DNA of 64,000 nucleotides from Maritimibacter sp. 55A14. Its GTDB lineage: Bacteria > Pseudomonadota > Alphaproteobacteria > Rhodobacterales > Rhodobacteraceae. Below the pieces are notes generated by a model, which saw nothing but the letters and a program-made list of their open reading frames with translations, was not told where the DNA came from and made no database searches. How positions within the stretch are numbered: the first letter of the stretch is position 1; every line of letters starts with the position of its first letter. Where the stretch lies: assembly GCF_003122205.1 (NCBI RefSeq), contig NZ_QEYE01000010.1, positions 1-64,000 on the forward strand, in the 5' to 3' direction. Positions 55,783 through 64,000 of this stretch are shown here, in pieces. The position numbers were made by a program, and so were the translations under genes.

Positions 55783-56520
55783 TCAGACCCCGAAGAGCCG
55801 CCCCGGCCCCCAGCCGCGCGCCTCCACCCCCGCGAGGCGCAACAGGTGCCAGACCAGCGCCAGGTTGGACGAGATCACCGGCAGCCCCAATTCCCGCTCG
55901 GCCGTCTCGATGATGCCGAAGCTGCGCAGGTTGGTGCAGCTTGCGAAGATCGCATCGCAGTCCGCCTCTCCGGCGGCGGCCCGGATCGCGTCCAGCGTCG
56001 CGGCCTCGGTGATGCGGGCCACGGTCCAGTCATCCTTTTCGCCGAAGGATTGCTCGGCCACGGTCTCGATGCCGCTGCGCTTCAGCCGCGCGCGAATCGG
56101 CTCGGTCACGCTGGCCAGATAGGGCGTTACCAGCGCGATACGCCGTGCGCCCAGAGCCTCGAGCGCGGCCGTCACAGCCACTGCGGGATCGGTCACCGCG
56201 GCGTCGGGATGCGCCGACTGGATGTGCCGGGCGACCACGTCCGAGCCGATCACCGTGGCGCCGGAGGTGCAGGCATAGGCCACCGCGTCGAGCCCCGCCG
56301 GCAGCAGCGCCGCCGTCCCCGGCATTTCGGCCTCCATCAGCGCCAGGGTTTGCGGCGTGACATCGGCGTGGGCCGGGATGCGCGCATGCAGCAGGCTGAT
56401 GCCGGGCCGGTCCATGACCCGGCGCGCCTCGTTCTCGATCGTCTCGTCGGTGGAGAGCACGATCATGCCCAGCCGTGCCGTCGTGCCGTATCCGTTGTCG
56501 AGCGTGTAATCGCGTGCCAT
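55783..56520 (-). CDS. Asp/Glu racemase-superfamily protein (EutA/maleate isomerase-like)
   Basis: The 245-residue protein resembles the Asp/Glu/hydantoin racemase superfamily: ACTSGATVIG holds the first catalytic Cys loop and FASCTNLRSFG the second, both cysteines present. Relatives include maleate cis-trans isomerase and EutA of ectoine breakdown. GGAGG lies four bases before the ATG. It is the last gene of a leftward three-gene unit with an M24 hydrolase and a PLP lyase. Substrate unknown. Confidence 0.8.
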   Translation of the reverse strand: MARDYTLDNGYGTTARLGMIVLSTDETIENEARRVMDRPGISLLHARIPAHADVTPQTLALMEAEMPGTAALLPAGLDAVAYACTSGATVIGSDVVARHIQSAHPDAAVTDPAVAVTAALEALGARRIALVTPYLASVTEPIRARLKRSGIETVAEQSFGEKDDWTVARITEAATLDAIRAAAGEADCDAIFASCTNLRSFGIIETAERELGLPVISSNLALVWHLLRLAGVEARGWGPGRLFGV

Positions 56521-56534
56521 CGCACCTCCCCCTC

Positions 56535-57659
56535 TCAGATCACCGGCAATTCCCGCGGCGCGCGGTCGGTCAGCAGGTCCGGCGCGCCATCGGTTATCAG
56601 GATATTCTCCTCATGCACCATGATTCGGCCATCGCTTCGCGACAGGCTGGGCTCCAGCGTCAGCACCATGCCCGGCTCCAGCACCGTGTTGTCATGCGGC
56701 GCCAGCGACGGCCATTCCGTCAGTTGCATCCCCAGTCCGTGGCCCAGGCGTCCGATCTCCGATCCGCCGCCCAGAATGCCGGACATTGCGTGGAAGAGAT
56801 CCGCGCAGGTGGCGCCGGGGCGTGCGGCGGTGAGCCCGGCGTCGGTGGCGCGCCAGAGCGTCTCGTGCATCCGGCTGGCGTCGTCGCTGGCGTCCCGCAC
56901 CGCCCAGTTGCGGTCGAAATCGCAGAAATAGCCCGCGAGCGTCGCGCCGGTGTCGAGCATCAGCACATCGCCCTCGCGCAGGGCCCGGTCATCTGGCGGC
57001 GAGATCACCCCGGAATAGCCGCCCGGCCCCGCGCCGCCGACCAGATAGGGAATGTCATCGGCGCCCGCTTCCAGGAGCGCGATTCGGAAGGCCCGGAACG
57101 CCGCGTCGAGCGGCTGGCCCTCGTGAAAAAGCTCCGGCGCGCGGGCAAAGGCCGCGCTGCCGATGCCGCAGATGCGCCGCAGCAGCGCGATCTCTGCGGG
57201 CGACTTGACCATCCGCAGCGCCCGCACCAGCGGCGTGGCGTCCGTGAACTCGGCGTCCAGACCGGCGCGCAGCCGCTCGAAATCCGCGAGTGGCATGCGC
57301 AGGCTCGATTCCGCGCCCATCGGCAGGCCGATGCGGCGGCAACCGGCGAGCGCCGAGCGGAGCAGCCGCTGCCCCTCCGCCTCACCGCCCGGTGCCGGAA
57401 AGGTGCGGATATCGCTGATCCATGTCTGCGCCATCAGGTCCGCGCCGATCTCGGGGATGACCGCAATGGGCGCGCCGTCGGCGGGAACCAGCAGGCACCA
57501 GACACGCGTGGGGCTTTGCCAGAAGAGCGTCCGGAAGCCCGAGAAATAGCGGAACTCCGCCTCGGTGCAGAGCAGCAGAGCGTCCATGCCGTCAGCACGC
57601 ATGAGGGCCTGCGCGCGGGCCAGGCGGGCCTCGTATTCCGCCTGCGGGAAATCAGTCAT
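56535..57659 (-). CDS. M24-family metallopeptidase/hydrolase
   Basis: The 374-residue protein has a creatinase N-terminal domain and the pita-bread M24 domain with all five metal ligands: two Asp in LDTGATLAGYFCDFDRNW, His in LGHGLGMQ, Glu in LEPSLS and Glu in VHEENILI. M24 members include Xaa-Pro peptidases, creatinase and ectoine hydrolase. Its start overlaps the PLP lyase stop by eight bases. Context suggests hydrolysis of an amide bond in a small nitrogen compound, not protein digestion, but this is inference. Confidence 0.88.
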   Translation of the reverse strand: MTDFPQAEYEARLARAQALMRADGMDALLLCTEAEFRYFSGFRTLFWQSPTRVWCLLVPADGAPIAVIPEIGADLMAQTWISDIRTFPAPGGEAEGQRLLRSALAGCRRIGLPMGAESSLRMPLADFERLRAGLDAEFTDATPLVRALRMVKSPAEIALLRRICGIGSAAFARAPELFHEGQPLDAAFRAFRIALLEAGADDIPYLVGGAGPGGYSGVISPPDDRALREGDVLMLDTGATLAGYFCDFDRNWAVRDASDDASRMHETLWRATDAGLTAARPGATCADLFHAMSGILGGGSEIGRLGHGLGMQLTEWPSLAPHDNTVLEPGMVLTLEPSLSRSDGRIMVHEENILITDGAPDLLTDRAPRELPVI

Positions 57660-58734
57660 CGACCGGTCCCTCCGAAAGGATCAGCAGCACCCGCGAATCT
57701 GCGTCGAGCCCCAGCGCGCCTGCCTTCAGCGCCGCCGCCAGCGCAGCGTAACCCGCCCCGCCTGAGGCAGAAGTGGCGAGCCCGTGACGCGCCAGGTCGG
57801 GCAGGATCGCCTCCACCTCCGCGTCGCTGACGGTGACGAAGTCGTCTGCCGTCGCGGCCAGGCATTTCAGCGCCATCAGCGACGGCTCCTTGCAGTCCAG
57901 CCGGCCCATGACCGAGGCCGGCCCCCCGGCATGGACGGGCCGGCCCGCCCGGATGCTTTCGGCCAAGGCCGGGGCGGCGTCTGGCTCCACCACGATCAGG
58001 CGCGGGGCGTCGCCCCAGGCGGGCCGCAGATGCGCGGCCAGCGCCGCGGCGAGCCCGCCCACACCGGCCTGAAGGAAGACATGGGTTGGCGGCGTGTCGA
58101 GCGCCTCCACGATTTCTGCGGCCATGGCCAGGTAGCCCTCCATCACCGCCTGCCCGGTCGTGCAGCCCTCCCAGGTCGAATCGGACAGGAGCGTCCAGCC
58201 CTCGGCCTCCGCGCGGGCTTCGGCGGCTTCCATGCTGGCAGCGTAATCCGCGCCCTCGACCATGACCTCGGCGCCGTAGCCGCGCAGCGTATCGGCAAAG
58301 GAGGCGGGGACGCTGCGTGCCAGATAGACCACCGCCCGCGCCCCGAAGACGCGCGCCCCGGCGGCCACCGAGAGGCCGTGATTGCCCGCGCTCGCGGTGA
58401 CATAGACCCGGCCCGCCAGCGCCCTGGGCCCCGCCGCAGGGTCGTCGATTCGCGGACCGAGCGCGCTTGCTGCGTCCCGCGCGATGGCATAGGCCGCGCC
58501 CAGTGCCTTGAAGCTGCCCAGACCCATGCGCCCGCGCTCGTCCTTGACGTGCAGCGCCGCCAGCCCCAGTTCGGCGGCCAGCGCGCGAACCGGCACCAGC
58601 GGCGTCGCACAATGCGCCGGGCAACGCGCCAGAAGCTCCAGCGCGGGGGAGGGATCGGAGGCGACCTCGCCCTCGATCCCGGCGATGGCGGGCGGCAGCG
58701 CCGCGTGGCGGTAGGGGTTCGTCAGGTCTTTCAT
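57652..58734 (-). CDS. PLP-dependent ammonia-lyase (diaminopropionate/EutB-like)
   Basis: The 360-residue protein has the fold II PLP features: the Schiff-base Lys in MGLGSFKALGAAYAI, the glycine-rich TASAGNHGLSVAAGARVFG, and TSASGGAGYA near the end. The RMGLGSFKALG form is like 2,3-diaminopropionate ammonia-lyase and the EutB protein of ectoine degradation. It removes ammonia from a diamino or hydroxy amino acid. It is the first gene of the unit and is divergent from the Lrp gene. Substrate unproven. Confidence 0.85.
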   Translation of the reverse strand: MKDLTNPYRHAALPPAIAGIEGEVASDPSPALELLARCPAHCATPLVPVRALAAELGLAALHVKDERGRMGLGSFKALGAAYAIARDAASALGPRIDDPAAGPRALAGRVYVTASAGNHGLSVAAGARVFGARAVVYLARSVPASFADTLRGYGAEVMVEGADYAASMEAAEARAEAEGWTLLSDSTWEGCTTGQAVMEGYLAMAAEIVEALDTPPTHVFLQAGVGGLAAALAAHLRPAWGDAPRLIVVEPDAAPALAESIRAGRPVHAGGPASVMGRLDCKEPSLMALKCLAATADDFVTVSDAEVEAILPDLARHGLATSASGGAGYAALAAALKAGALGLDADSRVLLILSEGPVDD

Positions 58735-58849
58735 GCACGTATCCGTCGGCGGGTGTCGGACGGCATCATAAACGGCGTCGGCGATTGACGTGCATCATTC
58801 TCGCGGCTTTCATGAGAAAAATTCCCGTAAACCGGCATCGGAGGCCGCA

Positions 58850-59311
58850 ATGCAGCTCGACCGTGCGGATCATGTCATCCTCGACGCAATGCAACGCAAC
58901 GCCCGCACCGGGCTGGAAGCCCTTGCCGCCGATAGCGGGCTTTCCGTCGCTTCGGTCCAGCGGCGGGTCAGGCGTCTGCGCGATGCCGGCGTGATCCTTG
59001 GCGAGGTGGCGCTGCTCGACCCCGCGAAGGTCGGCCAGCCGATGGGCTTTGTCGTGATGGTGGAGCTGGAACGCGAGCGGCTCGATCAGATCGACGCCTT
59101 CACCCGCCGCGTGCAAGCCGAACCGCAGGTCCAGCAATGCTATTACGTGACCGGCGAGGCGGATTTCTGCCTGATCTGCATGGCCCGCGACATGGAGGAT
59201 TTCCAGGCGCTGACGCACCGGCTCTTCTTCGAGAACGCCAATGTGCGGCGGTTCCGGACCTCGGTGATGATGGACCGCAAGAAGACCGGCCTGGCCGTGC
59301 CGATCCCTTGA
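58850..59311 (+). CDS. Lrp/AsnC-family transcriptional regulator
   Basis: The 153-residue protein has the N-terminal winged helix (LDRADHVILDAMQRNARTGL, then SVASVQRRVRRLRDAGVI) and the C-terminal RAM ligand domain (VVMVELERERLDQIDAF, CYYVTGEADFCLICM). GGAGG lies five bases before the ATG at 58850. It is divergent from the racemase/M24/lyase unit and probably controls it in response to an amino acid. It ends 59 bases before hmgA, whose own operator suggests a separate regulator. Confidence 0.92.
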   Translation: MQLDRADHVILDAMQRNARTGLEALAADSGLSVASVQRRVRRLRDAGVILGEVALLDPAKVGQPMGFVVMVELERERLDQIDAFTRRVQAEPQVQQCYYVTGEADFCLICMARDMEDFQALTHRLFFENANVRRFRTSVMMDRKKTGLAVPIP

Positions 59312-59335
59312 CACCGTTGCATTTGCAACGATACC
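59308..59335 (+). promoter_or_regulatory. hmgA promoter with palindromic operator in the spacer
   Basis: A perfect -35 TTGACA (59308-59313) and a -10 GATACC (59330-59335) are 16 bp apart. The spacer holds the perfect palindrome CGTTGCA-tt-TGCAACG (59315-59330). The site matches the marR upstream site in 16 of 18 bases, so repression by that MarR is inferred. Confidence 0.8.
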
Positions 59336-59370
59336 CTTCCGGCTGATCTCTGACCTGGGGAGGAGTTCAG

Positions 59371-60732
59371 ATGAATCGCCAGTCCACGCCGCGCGACATG
59401 GTCCAGGCGGGTAGTCCCGCCGCGACCCATCCCGGCTACATGCCCGGCTTCGGCAACGATTTCGAGACCGAGGCCCTGCCGGGCGCGCTGCCGCAGGGCA
59501 TGAACAGCCCGCAGAAATGCAATTACGGGCTTTATGGCGAGCAGCTTTCGGGCACCGCCTTCACGGCGCCGAGCCACCAGAACGAACGCACCTGGTGCTA
59601 CCGGATACGTCCCTCGGTCAAGCATTCGGGACGCTACCGGAAGATCGACCTGCCCTACTGGAAATCCGCGCCCTGCGTGGACCCGGACGTTATCAGCCTG
59701 GGCCAGTACCGCTGGGATCCGGTGCCGATGACGGACGCGCCGCTGACCTGGCTGACCGGCATGCGCACGATGACCACGGCGGGCGACGTGAACACCCAGA
59801 CCGGCATGGCCAGCCATGTCTACCTGGTGACCGAAAGCATGACGGACGCCTATTTCTACTCCGCCGACAGCGAATTGCTGGTGGTCCCGCAGCAGGGCCG
59901 TCTGCGCTTCGCCACCGAGTTGGGCCTGATCGACCTGGCCCCGCGCGAGATTGCGATCCTCCCGCGCGGGCTGCTCTATCGCGTGGAAGTACTGGAAGGC
60001 CCCGCGCGCGGCTTCGTCTGCGAAAACTACGGTCAGAAATTCGAGCTTCCGGGCCGCGGGCCGATCGGCGCGAACTGCATGGCCAACCGGCGCGACTTCA
60101 AGACGCCCGTCGCGGCGTTCGAGGATCGCGAGGTGCCCTCCACCGTGACGGTGAAATGGTGCGGGCAGTTCCACCGGACCGAGATCGGGCAGAGCCCGCT
60201 CGACGTGGTGGCCTGGCACGGCAATTACGCGCCCTGCAAATACGACCTGGGCAATTACTGCCCGGTGGGCGCGGTGCTTTTCGACCATCCCGACCCGTCG
60301 ATCTTCACGGTTTTGACCGCGCATTCGGGCGCTCCGGGCACGGCGAATATCGACTTCGTGCTGTTCAGGGAACGTTGGTTGGTCGCCGAGAACACGTTCC
60401 GGCCGCCCTGGTATCACAAGAACATCATGTCCGAGTTGATGGGCAATATACACGGGCAGTACGACGCCAAGCCTCAGGGCTTCGTCCCCGGCGGCATGAG
60501 CCTCCACAACATGATGCTGCCGCACGGTCCCGACCGCGCGGCCTTCGAGGGCGCCTCGAACGCCGCACTTGGACCTGAGAAGCTCGACGACACGATGTCC
60601 TTCATGTTCGAGACACGGTTTCCGCAGCACCTGACGGATTTTGCCGCATCCGAGGCGCCCTTGCAGGACGACTATATCGACTGCTGGGATGGGCTGGAGA
60701 AGAAGTTCGACGGCACGCCGGGGGAAAAATGA
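59371..60732 (+). CDS. hmgA: Homogentisate 1,2-dioxygenase
   Basis: The 453-residue protein has the family blocks [35 protein letters not shown] and the iron-binding [16 protein letters not shown] with the nearby HGPD block. It opens the homogentisate ring to maleylacetoacetate with Fe(II) and O2, in phenylalanine and tyrosine breakdown. GGGGAGGAG precedes the ATG. The stop overlaps the start of a 43-aa gene by four bases, so the operon is translationally coupled. Confidence 0.97.
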   Translation: MNRQSTPRDMVQAGSPAATHPGYMPGFGNDFETEALPGALPQGMNSPQKCNYGLYGEQLSGTAFTAPSHQNERTWCYRIRPSVKHSGRYRKIDLPYWKSAPCVDPDVISLGQYRWDPVPMTDAPLTWLTGMRTMTTAGDVNTQTGMASHVYLVTESMTDAYFYSADSELLVVPQQGRLRFATELGLIDLAPREIAILPRGLLYRVEVLEGPARGFVCENYGQKFELPGRGPIGANCMANRRDFKTPVAAFEDREVPSTVTVKWCGQFHRTEIGQSPLDVVAWHGNYAPCKYDLGNYCPVGAVLFDHPDPSIFTVLTAHSGAPGTANIDFVLFRERWLVAENTFRPPWYHKNIMSELMGNIHGQYDAKPQGFVPGGMSLHNMMLPHGPDRAAFEGASNAALGPEKLDDTMSFMFETRFPQHLTDFAASEAPLQDDYIDCWDGLEKKFDGTPGEK

Positions 60733-60860
60733 ACGCGATCCTGTGGGCTCTGGGCGCGATCGTATTGGTCGTGCTGCTGGTGGTCTGGAATCTCAAGGCC
60801 CTGCGCCGGGCGCTGCGGCTTCAGGACCGGGGCGGGGATGACCGGAAAGACGACGAATGA
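60729..60860 (+). CDS. 43-aa single-helix membrane peptide within hmgA-fahA
   Basis: This small frame starts ATG at 60729, overlapping the hmgA stop (ATGA), and ends TGA at 60860, overlapping the fahA ATG at 60857. The 43-residue product [20 protein letters not shown] has one strong membrane helix (residues 3-20) and a basic, then acidic tail ending DDRKDDE. Overlaps on both sides by exactly four bases argue for a real, coupled gene. No family was recognised. It may tether or stabilise a partner enzyme, or just link translation. Confidence 0.7.
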   Translation: MNAILWALGAIVLVVLLVVWNLKALRRALRLQDRGGDDRKDDE

Positions 60861-61822
60861 AATTCGCTACGCTGGCAGATGACGCGCATCGTGACGGGCG
60901 GGCGGTGGCCGTCTCGGACGACCTGACCACCTGCCGGGCAATGCCGGTGAGCCTGCTGGACATGCTCGCGCAGGAGCCGAACGCCGTTGGCCCGCGAGGT
61001 CCCGAAATGCCCTTTGCCGAGGCTGATGCCCTGGCCCCGCTGCCGCGCGCGGCACAGTTCCTCGACGGGTCGGCTTATGTGAATCACGTTGCGCTGGTGC
61101 GCCAGGCGCGCGGGGCTGCGATGCCGGAAAGTTTCTGGACCGATCCGCTGATCTATCAGGGCTGCCCCGCGCCCTGCCTGCCGGCTACGGCCCCGATCAC
61201 CGGCGATCCGAACTGGGGCATCGACTTCGAGGCCGAGGTCGCGGTGATCACCGGTGATGTGCCGCAGGGCGCGAACCCGGAGGCGGCTGCGGCTGCGATC
61301 CGGCTGGTGATGCTCTGCAACGACATCTCGCTGCGCAACCTGGTGCCGGGGGAACTGGCCAAGGGGTTCGGCTTCCTGCAATCGAAGCCGCCCAACGCCT
61401 TCTCCCCCGTTGCGGTGACGCCCGACGCGCTGCCGGGATGGGACGGGCGCAAGCTTCACGGCGCGCTCCGGGTCGATCTGAACGGGCAGCCCTTCGGGCG
61501 TGCCGATGCCGGGCGCGACATGACCTTCGATTTCGGCCAGCTCCTCGCGCATGCCGCGCGCACGCGCCCGCTGCCGGCGGGCACGATACTGGGCTCGGGC
61601 ACGGTGTCGAACCGCGGCGCCGATGGCGGGCCGGGCCGTACCGTGGCCGCGGGCGGCGCGGGTTATTCGTGCATCGCCGAACAGCGCATGGTCGAGACGA
61701 TCCTGACCGGCGCGCCGGTCACACCCTTCCTGCAGCCGGGCGACCGGGCGCGCATCTGGATGGAGGACGACCACGGCCGCTCGATCTTCGGCACCATCGC
61801 GCAGGAGGTGCAGGCGCCATGA
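60857..61822 (+). CDS. fahA: Fumarylacetoacetate hydrolase family protein
   Basis: The 321-residue protein has the FAH core: DFEAEVAVITGD with the catalytic metal-binding Glu residues, then CNDISLRNLVPGEL, SKPPNAFSPVAVTPD and a C-terminal GTVSNRG. In this operon it should split fumarylacetoacetate to fumarate and acetoacetate. It is shorter than eukaryotic FAH (about 420), as usual in bacteria. A separate maleylacetoacetate isomerase is not seen in the visible part of the operon. Confidence 0.93.
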   Translation: MKFATLADDAHRDGRAVAVSDDLTTCRAMPVSLLDMLAQEPNAVGPRGPEMPFAEADALAPLPRAAQFLDGSAYVNHVALVRQARGAAMPESFWTDPLIYQGCPAPCLPATAPITGDPNWGIDFEAEVAVITGDVPQGANPEAAAAAIRLVMLCNDISLRNLVPGELAKGFGFLQSKPPNAFSPVAVTPDALPGWDGRKLHGALRVDLNGQPFGRADAGRDMTFDFGQLLAHAARTRPLPAGTILGSGTVSNRGADGGPGRTVAAGGAGYSCIAEQRMVETILTGAPVTPFLQPGDRARIWMEDDHGRSIFGTIAQEVQAP

Positions 61823-61889
61823 CCCGGACTCGGCTAGATCGCGCGACGCAAGCACAGCCCCGCCCGCTTGTTCATTGAAAGGAGGCACC

Positions 61890-62840
61890 ATGGCCAGAAC
61901 CTTCGCCAGCGCCGGCGACCTTGGCGAGAAGAAGACCAGTTTCACCGAGATCGGGCCGGGGCTCTATGCCTTCACGGCCGAGGGCGATCCGAATTCCGGC
62001 GTGGTCGTCGGCGACGACAGCGTGATGGTGGTCGAGGCGCAGGCCACACCGCGGCTGGCGCGCAAGGTGATTGCCCATATCCGCGAAGTGACCGAGAAAC
62101 CGATCACCCATCTGGTGCTGACCCATTACCACGCCGTGCGGGTGCTGGGGGCCTCGGCCTATGGCGCGGAGCAGATCATCATGTCCGACACCGCCCGCGC
62201 GATGGTGGCCGAACGCGGGCAGGAGGATTGGGAGAGCGAGTTTCAGCGGTTTCCGCGGCTGTTCGAAGGGCATGAGGGGATACCGGGCCTGACCTGGCCG
62301 ACGACCACATTCACCGACCAGATGACAGTCTGGTTGGGAAACCGGCGCGTCGATATCCTGCATCCGGGCCGGGCGCACACCGCCGGCGATGCGGTGGTCT
62401 GGGTGCCCGATGCCGAGGTGATGTTCACCGGCGATATCGTCGAGTACCATTCCGCCTGCTATTGCGGCGACGGACATTTCGCGGATTGGGGACGGACGCT
62501 CGATGTGGTGCGCGGCTTCCGCCCCGCCGCGATTGCGCCTGGACGGGGCGACGCGCTGGTGGGACCGGACATGGTGCGCGCCGCGCTCGACAATACCGCG
62601 GATTTCGTCGCCAGCACCTACCGGCCCGCCGCGCGGGTTGCGGCCAAAGGTGGTACACTCAAGGACGCGTGGGCGGCCGTGCGCGCGGAATGCGATCCGA
62701 AATTCGCGGATTACGCGATCTACGAGCACTGTCTGCCCTTCAACGTCTCGCGCGCCTATGACGAGGCCCGCGGCATCGACACGCCGCGGATCTGGACGGC
62801 GGCGCGGGATCTGGAAATGTGGGAAGCGCTGCAGGGCTGA
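61890..62840 (+). CDS. MBL-fold protein with altered metal motif
   Basis: The 316-residue protein has the metallo-beta-lactamase fold: VGDDSVMVVEAQATP, THLVLTHYHAVRVLGA, AHTAGDAVVW and FTGDIVEYHSA. The usual HxHxDH motif reads H79-Y-H81-A-V83-R84, so the Asp and third His are replaced, while the later His and Asp remain. One metal site may be lost. It sits in the hmgA operon, so a role in aromatic breakdown is likely; the reaction is unknown. AAAGGAGG precedes the ATG at 61890; a TTG five codons upstream is unlikely. Confidence 0.85.
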   Translation: MARTFASAGDLGEKKTSFTEIGPGLYAFTAEGDPNSGVVVGDDSVMVVEAQATPRLARKVIAHIREVTEKPITHLVLTHYHAVRVLGASAYGAEQIIMSDTARAMVAERGQEDWESEFQRFPRLFEGHEGIPGLTWPTTTFTDQMTVWLGNRRVDILHPGRAHTAGDAVVWVPDAEVMFTGDIVEYHSACYCGDGHFADWGRTLDVVRGFRPAAIAPGRGDALVGPDMVRAALDNTADFVASTYRPAARVAAKGGTLKDAWAAVRAECDPKFADYAIYEHCLPFNVSRAYDEARGIDTPRIWTAARDLEMWEALQG

Positions 62841-62879
62841 GCGCCGGATCGCCCGCCCGACAGCCGGAGGAGAGGAGCC

Positions 62880-64000
62880 TTGACCGCGATTTTCGAAACC
62901 CCGCTCTATCCCTATGCACGTTCGCCCGATCAGGATGCGCTCGACCCGGTGCGCCACCCGGTCGTCGTGGTGGGCGCCGGGCCGGTCGGGCTGGCTGCCG
63001 CCATCGATCTGGCGCAGCAGGGCGTACCGGTGGTGGTGTTGGACGACAACGACAAAGTGTCCTTCGGCAGCCGTGCGATCTGCTTCTCCAAGCGCACGCT
63101 CGACATTCTCGACCGGCTTGGCTGCGGCGACGCCGCGGCTGGAAAAGGCGTGCAATGGGACACCGGCAAGGTCTTCTTCGGGGACCGGCGCGTCTTCGAG
63201 TTCAACCTGCTCCCCGAAGAGGGCCACAAGCGTCCGGCCTTCCTCAATCTCCAGCAATACCACCTCGAAACCTATCTGGTGGACCGCGTGCGCGCGCTGG
63301 CCGCCGAGGGCCGGCCCATAGAGATCCGCGGGCGCAACCATGTCTCGGCGCTGGGCGTCTACGAGGATTTCGTGCGGCTGGAGGTGGACACGCCGGAAGG
63401 CCCGTACAATCTGGATGCGCAATGGCTGATCGCCTGCGATGGCGCCAACTCCTCGATCCGCCGGATGACGGGGCAGGATTTCATCGGCCGCGCCTTCGAG
63501 GACAGTTTCCTGATCGCCGACGTGGCGATGGAAGCCGATTTCCCCTCCGAACGCTGGTTCTGGTTCGATCCGCCCTTCAACCGCGGACGGTCGGCGCTTC
63601 TGCACAAGCAGCCAGACGGCATTTTCCGCATCGACCTCCAATTGGGCCGCGGGATCGACCCGGAAGAGGAGGTGAAGCCCGAACGGGTGACCGCGCGGCT
63701 GCGCCAGATGCTGGGCGCCAGGACCCGCTTCGCGCTGGACTGGGTGTCGATCTACACCTTCCAGTGCCGCCGGATGGACCGGTTCGTGAATGGACGGGTG
63801 ATCTTCGCGGGCGACGCGGCGCATCAGGTTTCACCCTTCGGGGCGCGCGGCGCCAATAGCGGTTTTCAGGATGTGGACAACCTGTGCTGGAAACTCAAGC
63901 TGGTGCTCGACGGTGCGGCCCCGCCCGCCCTGATCGAAAGCTACAACTGGGAGCGCGTCTTCGCCGCCGACGAGAACATCCTGAATTCCACCCGGTCCAC
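62880..64000 (+). CDS. FAD monooxygenase (MhpA/phenol-hydroxylase-like), partial
   Basis: The first 373 codons are visible, and the frame is still open at the window end. It has the FAD motif VVVGAGPVGLAAAIDLAQ, the GDxxH-like CDGANSSIRRM and the second FAD block GDAAHQVSPFGARGANSG. This is the FAD_binding_3 family, including 3-(3-hydroxyphenyl)propionate hydroxylase. The start is taken as TTG at 62880, with GGAGG nine bases before it; no ATG is nearby. It follows the MBL gene by 39 bases and is part of the homogentisate operon. Its aromatic substrate is unknown. Confidence 0.85.
   Translation, partial: MTAIFETPLYPYARSPDQDALDPVRHPVVVVGAGPVGLAAAIDLAQQGVPVVVLDDNDKVSFGSRAICFSKRTLDILDRLGCGDAAAGKGVQWDTGKVFFGDRRVFEFNLLPEEGHKRPAFLNLQQYHLETYLVDRVRALAAEGRPIEIRGRNHVSALGVYEDFVRLEVDTPEGPYNLDAQWLIACDGANSSIRRMTGQDFIGRAFEDSFLIADVAMEADFPSERWFWFDPPFNRGRSALLHKQPDGIFRIDLQLGRGIDPEEEVKPERVTARLRQMLGARTRFALDWVSIYTFQCRRMDRFVNGRVIFAGDAAHQVSPFGARGANSGFQDVDNLCWKLKLVLDGAAPPALIESYNWERVFAADENILNSTRS

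Noticed and set aside
57656-58738. Alternative leftward frame of the same length as the PLP lyase
   Set aside because: Its translation has no motifs; the frame 57652-58734 carries the PLP lysine and glycine loop.

Overview
The window looks like the chromosome of a marine-type alphaproteobacterium of the order Rhodobacterales (Roseobacter/Paracoccus relatives). The support is very high GC with dense coding, the rpsT, rhodanese, dnaA, dnaN, recF, gyrB core, the ubiB-ubiE-mutM block, flaF/flbT flagellin regulators, an L-malyl-CoA lyase of the ethylmalonyl-CoA pathway, and copies of an intergenic repeat (GCCTCCGGCGGGAGTATTT) that I remember from this order. No rRNA, tRNA, CRISPR array or prophage was seen.

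Region 1 (1-4072) looks like acquired DNA. The end of an IS5-type element replaces the last codons of an ADP-ribosylglycohydrolase gene. That gene closes a leftward run (ACR3-like permease, rhodanese, four-helix membrane protein, vicinal-Cys membrane protein, Cys-rich protein) read from a textbook MerR-type promoter with a 19-bp spacer. The divergent gene encodes a MerR sensor with a divalent-metal cysteine set. Region 2 (4341-10538) is a flagellar remnant: fliP and fliI have lost their 5' halves and abut head to head, a FlgJ-like gene appears frameshifted, while DUF1217, flbT, flaF, flagellin, a FlgN-like gene, fliK and flgD remain open.

Region 3 (10628-23171) is core: ubiB, ubiE, mutM, enoyl-CoA hydratase, rpsT, rhodanese, dnaA, dnaN, recF, a VOC protein, a LysE exporter and gyrB. 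Region 4 (23181-35862) holds trhO, pncA-pncB (NAD salvage), a ParDE pair with a perfect operator, arfB, a candidate orphan small transcript, an aminotransferase, sseA, smpB, a glutamine-synthetase-like gene, trmO, dapA and a soluble lytic transglycosylase.

Region 5 (36029-54641) holds a DMT permease, mnmD with a divergent FAD oxidoreductase (a split MnmC), redox and TPP enzymes, a thiolase with an upstream MarR regulator, the def, def-like, fmt trio, a PatB-type lyase, malyl-CoA lyase, accA, a fatty acid desaturase, plsC, ftsX and ftsE. Region 6 (54799-64000) has a zinc-ribbon membrane protein, a three-gene catabolic unit (racemase-like, M24, diaminopropionate-lyase-like) with a divergent Lrp regulator, and the homogentisate operon (hmgA, a 43-aa membrane peptide, fahA, an MBL protein and a flavin monooxygenase cut by the window end).

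The most useful links between regions are regulatory. The hmgA promoter and the promoter of the distant marR gene carry nearly the same 18-bp operator (16 of 18 bases identical) between their -35 and -10 boxes. This suggests the MarR protein controls itself and homogentisate breakdown, with the thiolase beside marR able to consume the acetoacetate produced. All functional calls come from reading motifs; no database search was run.
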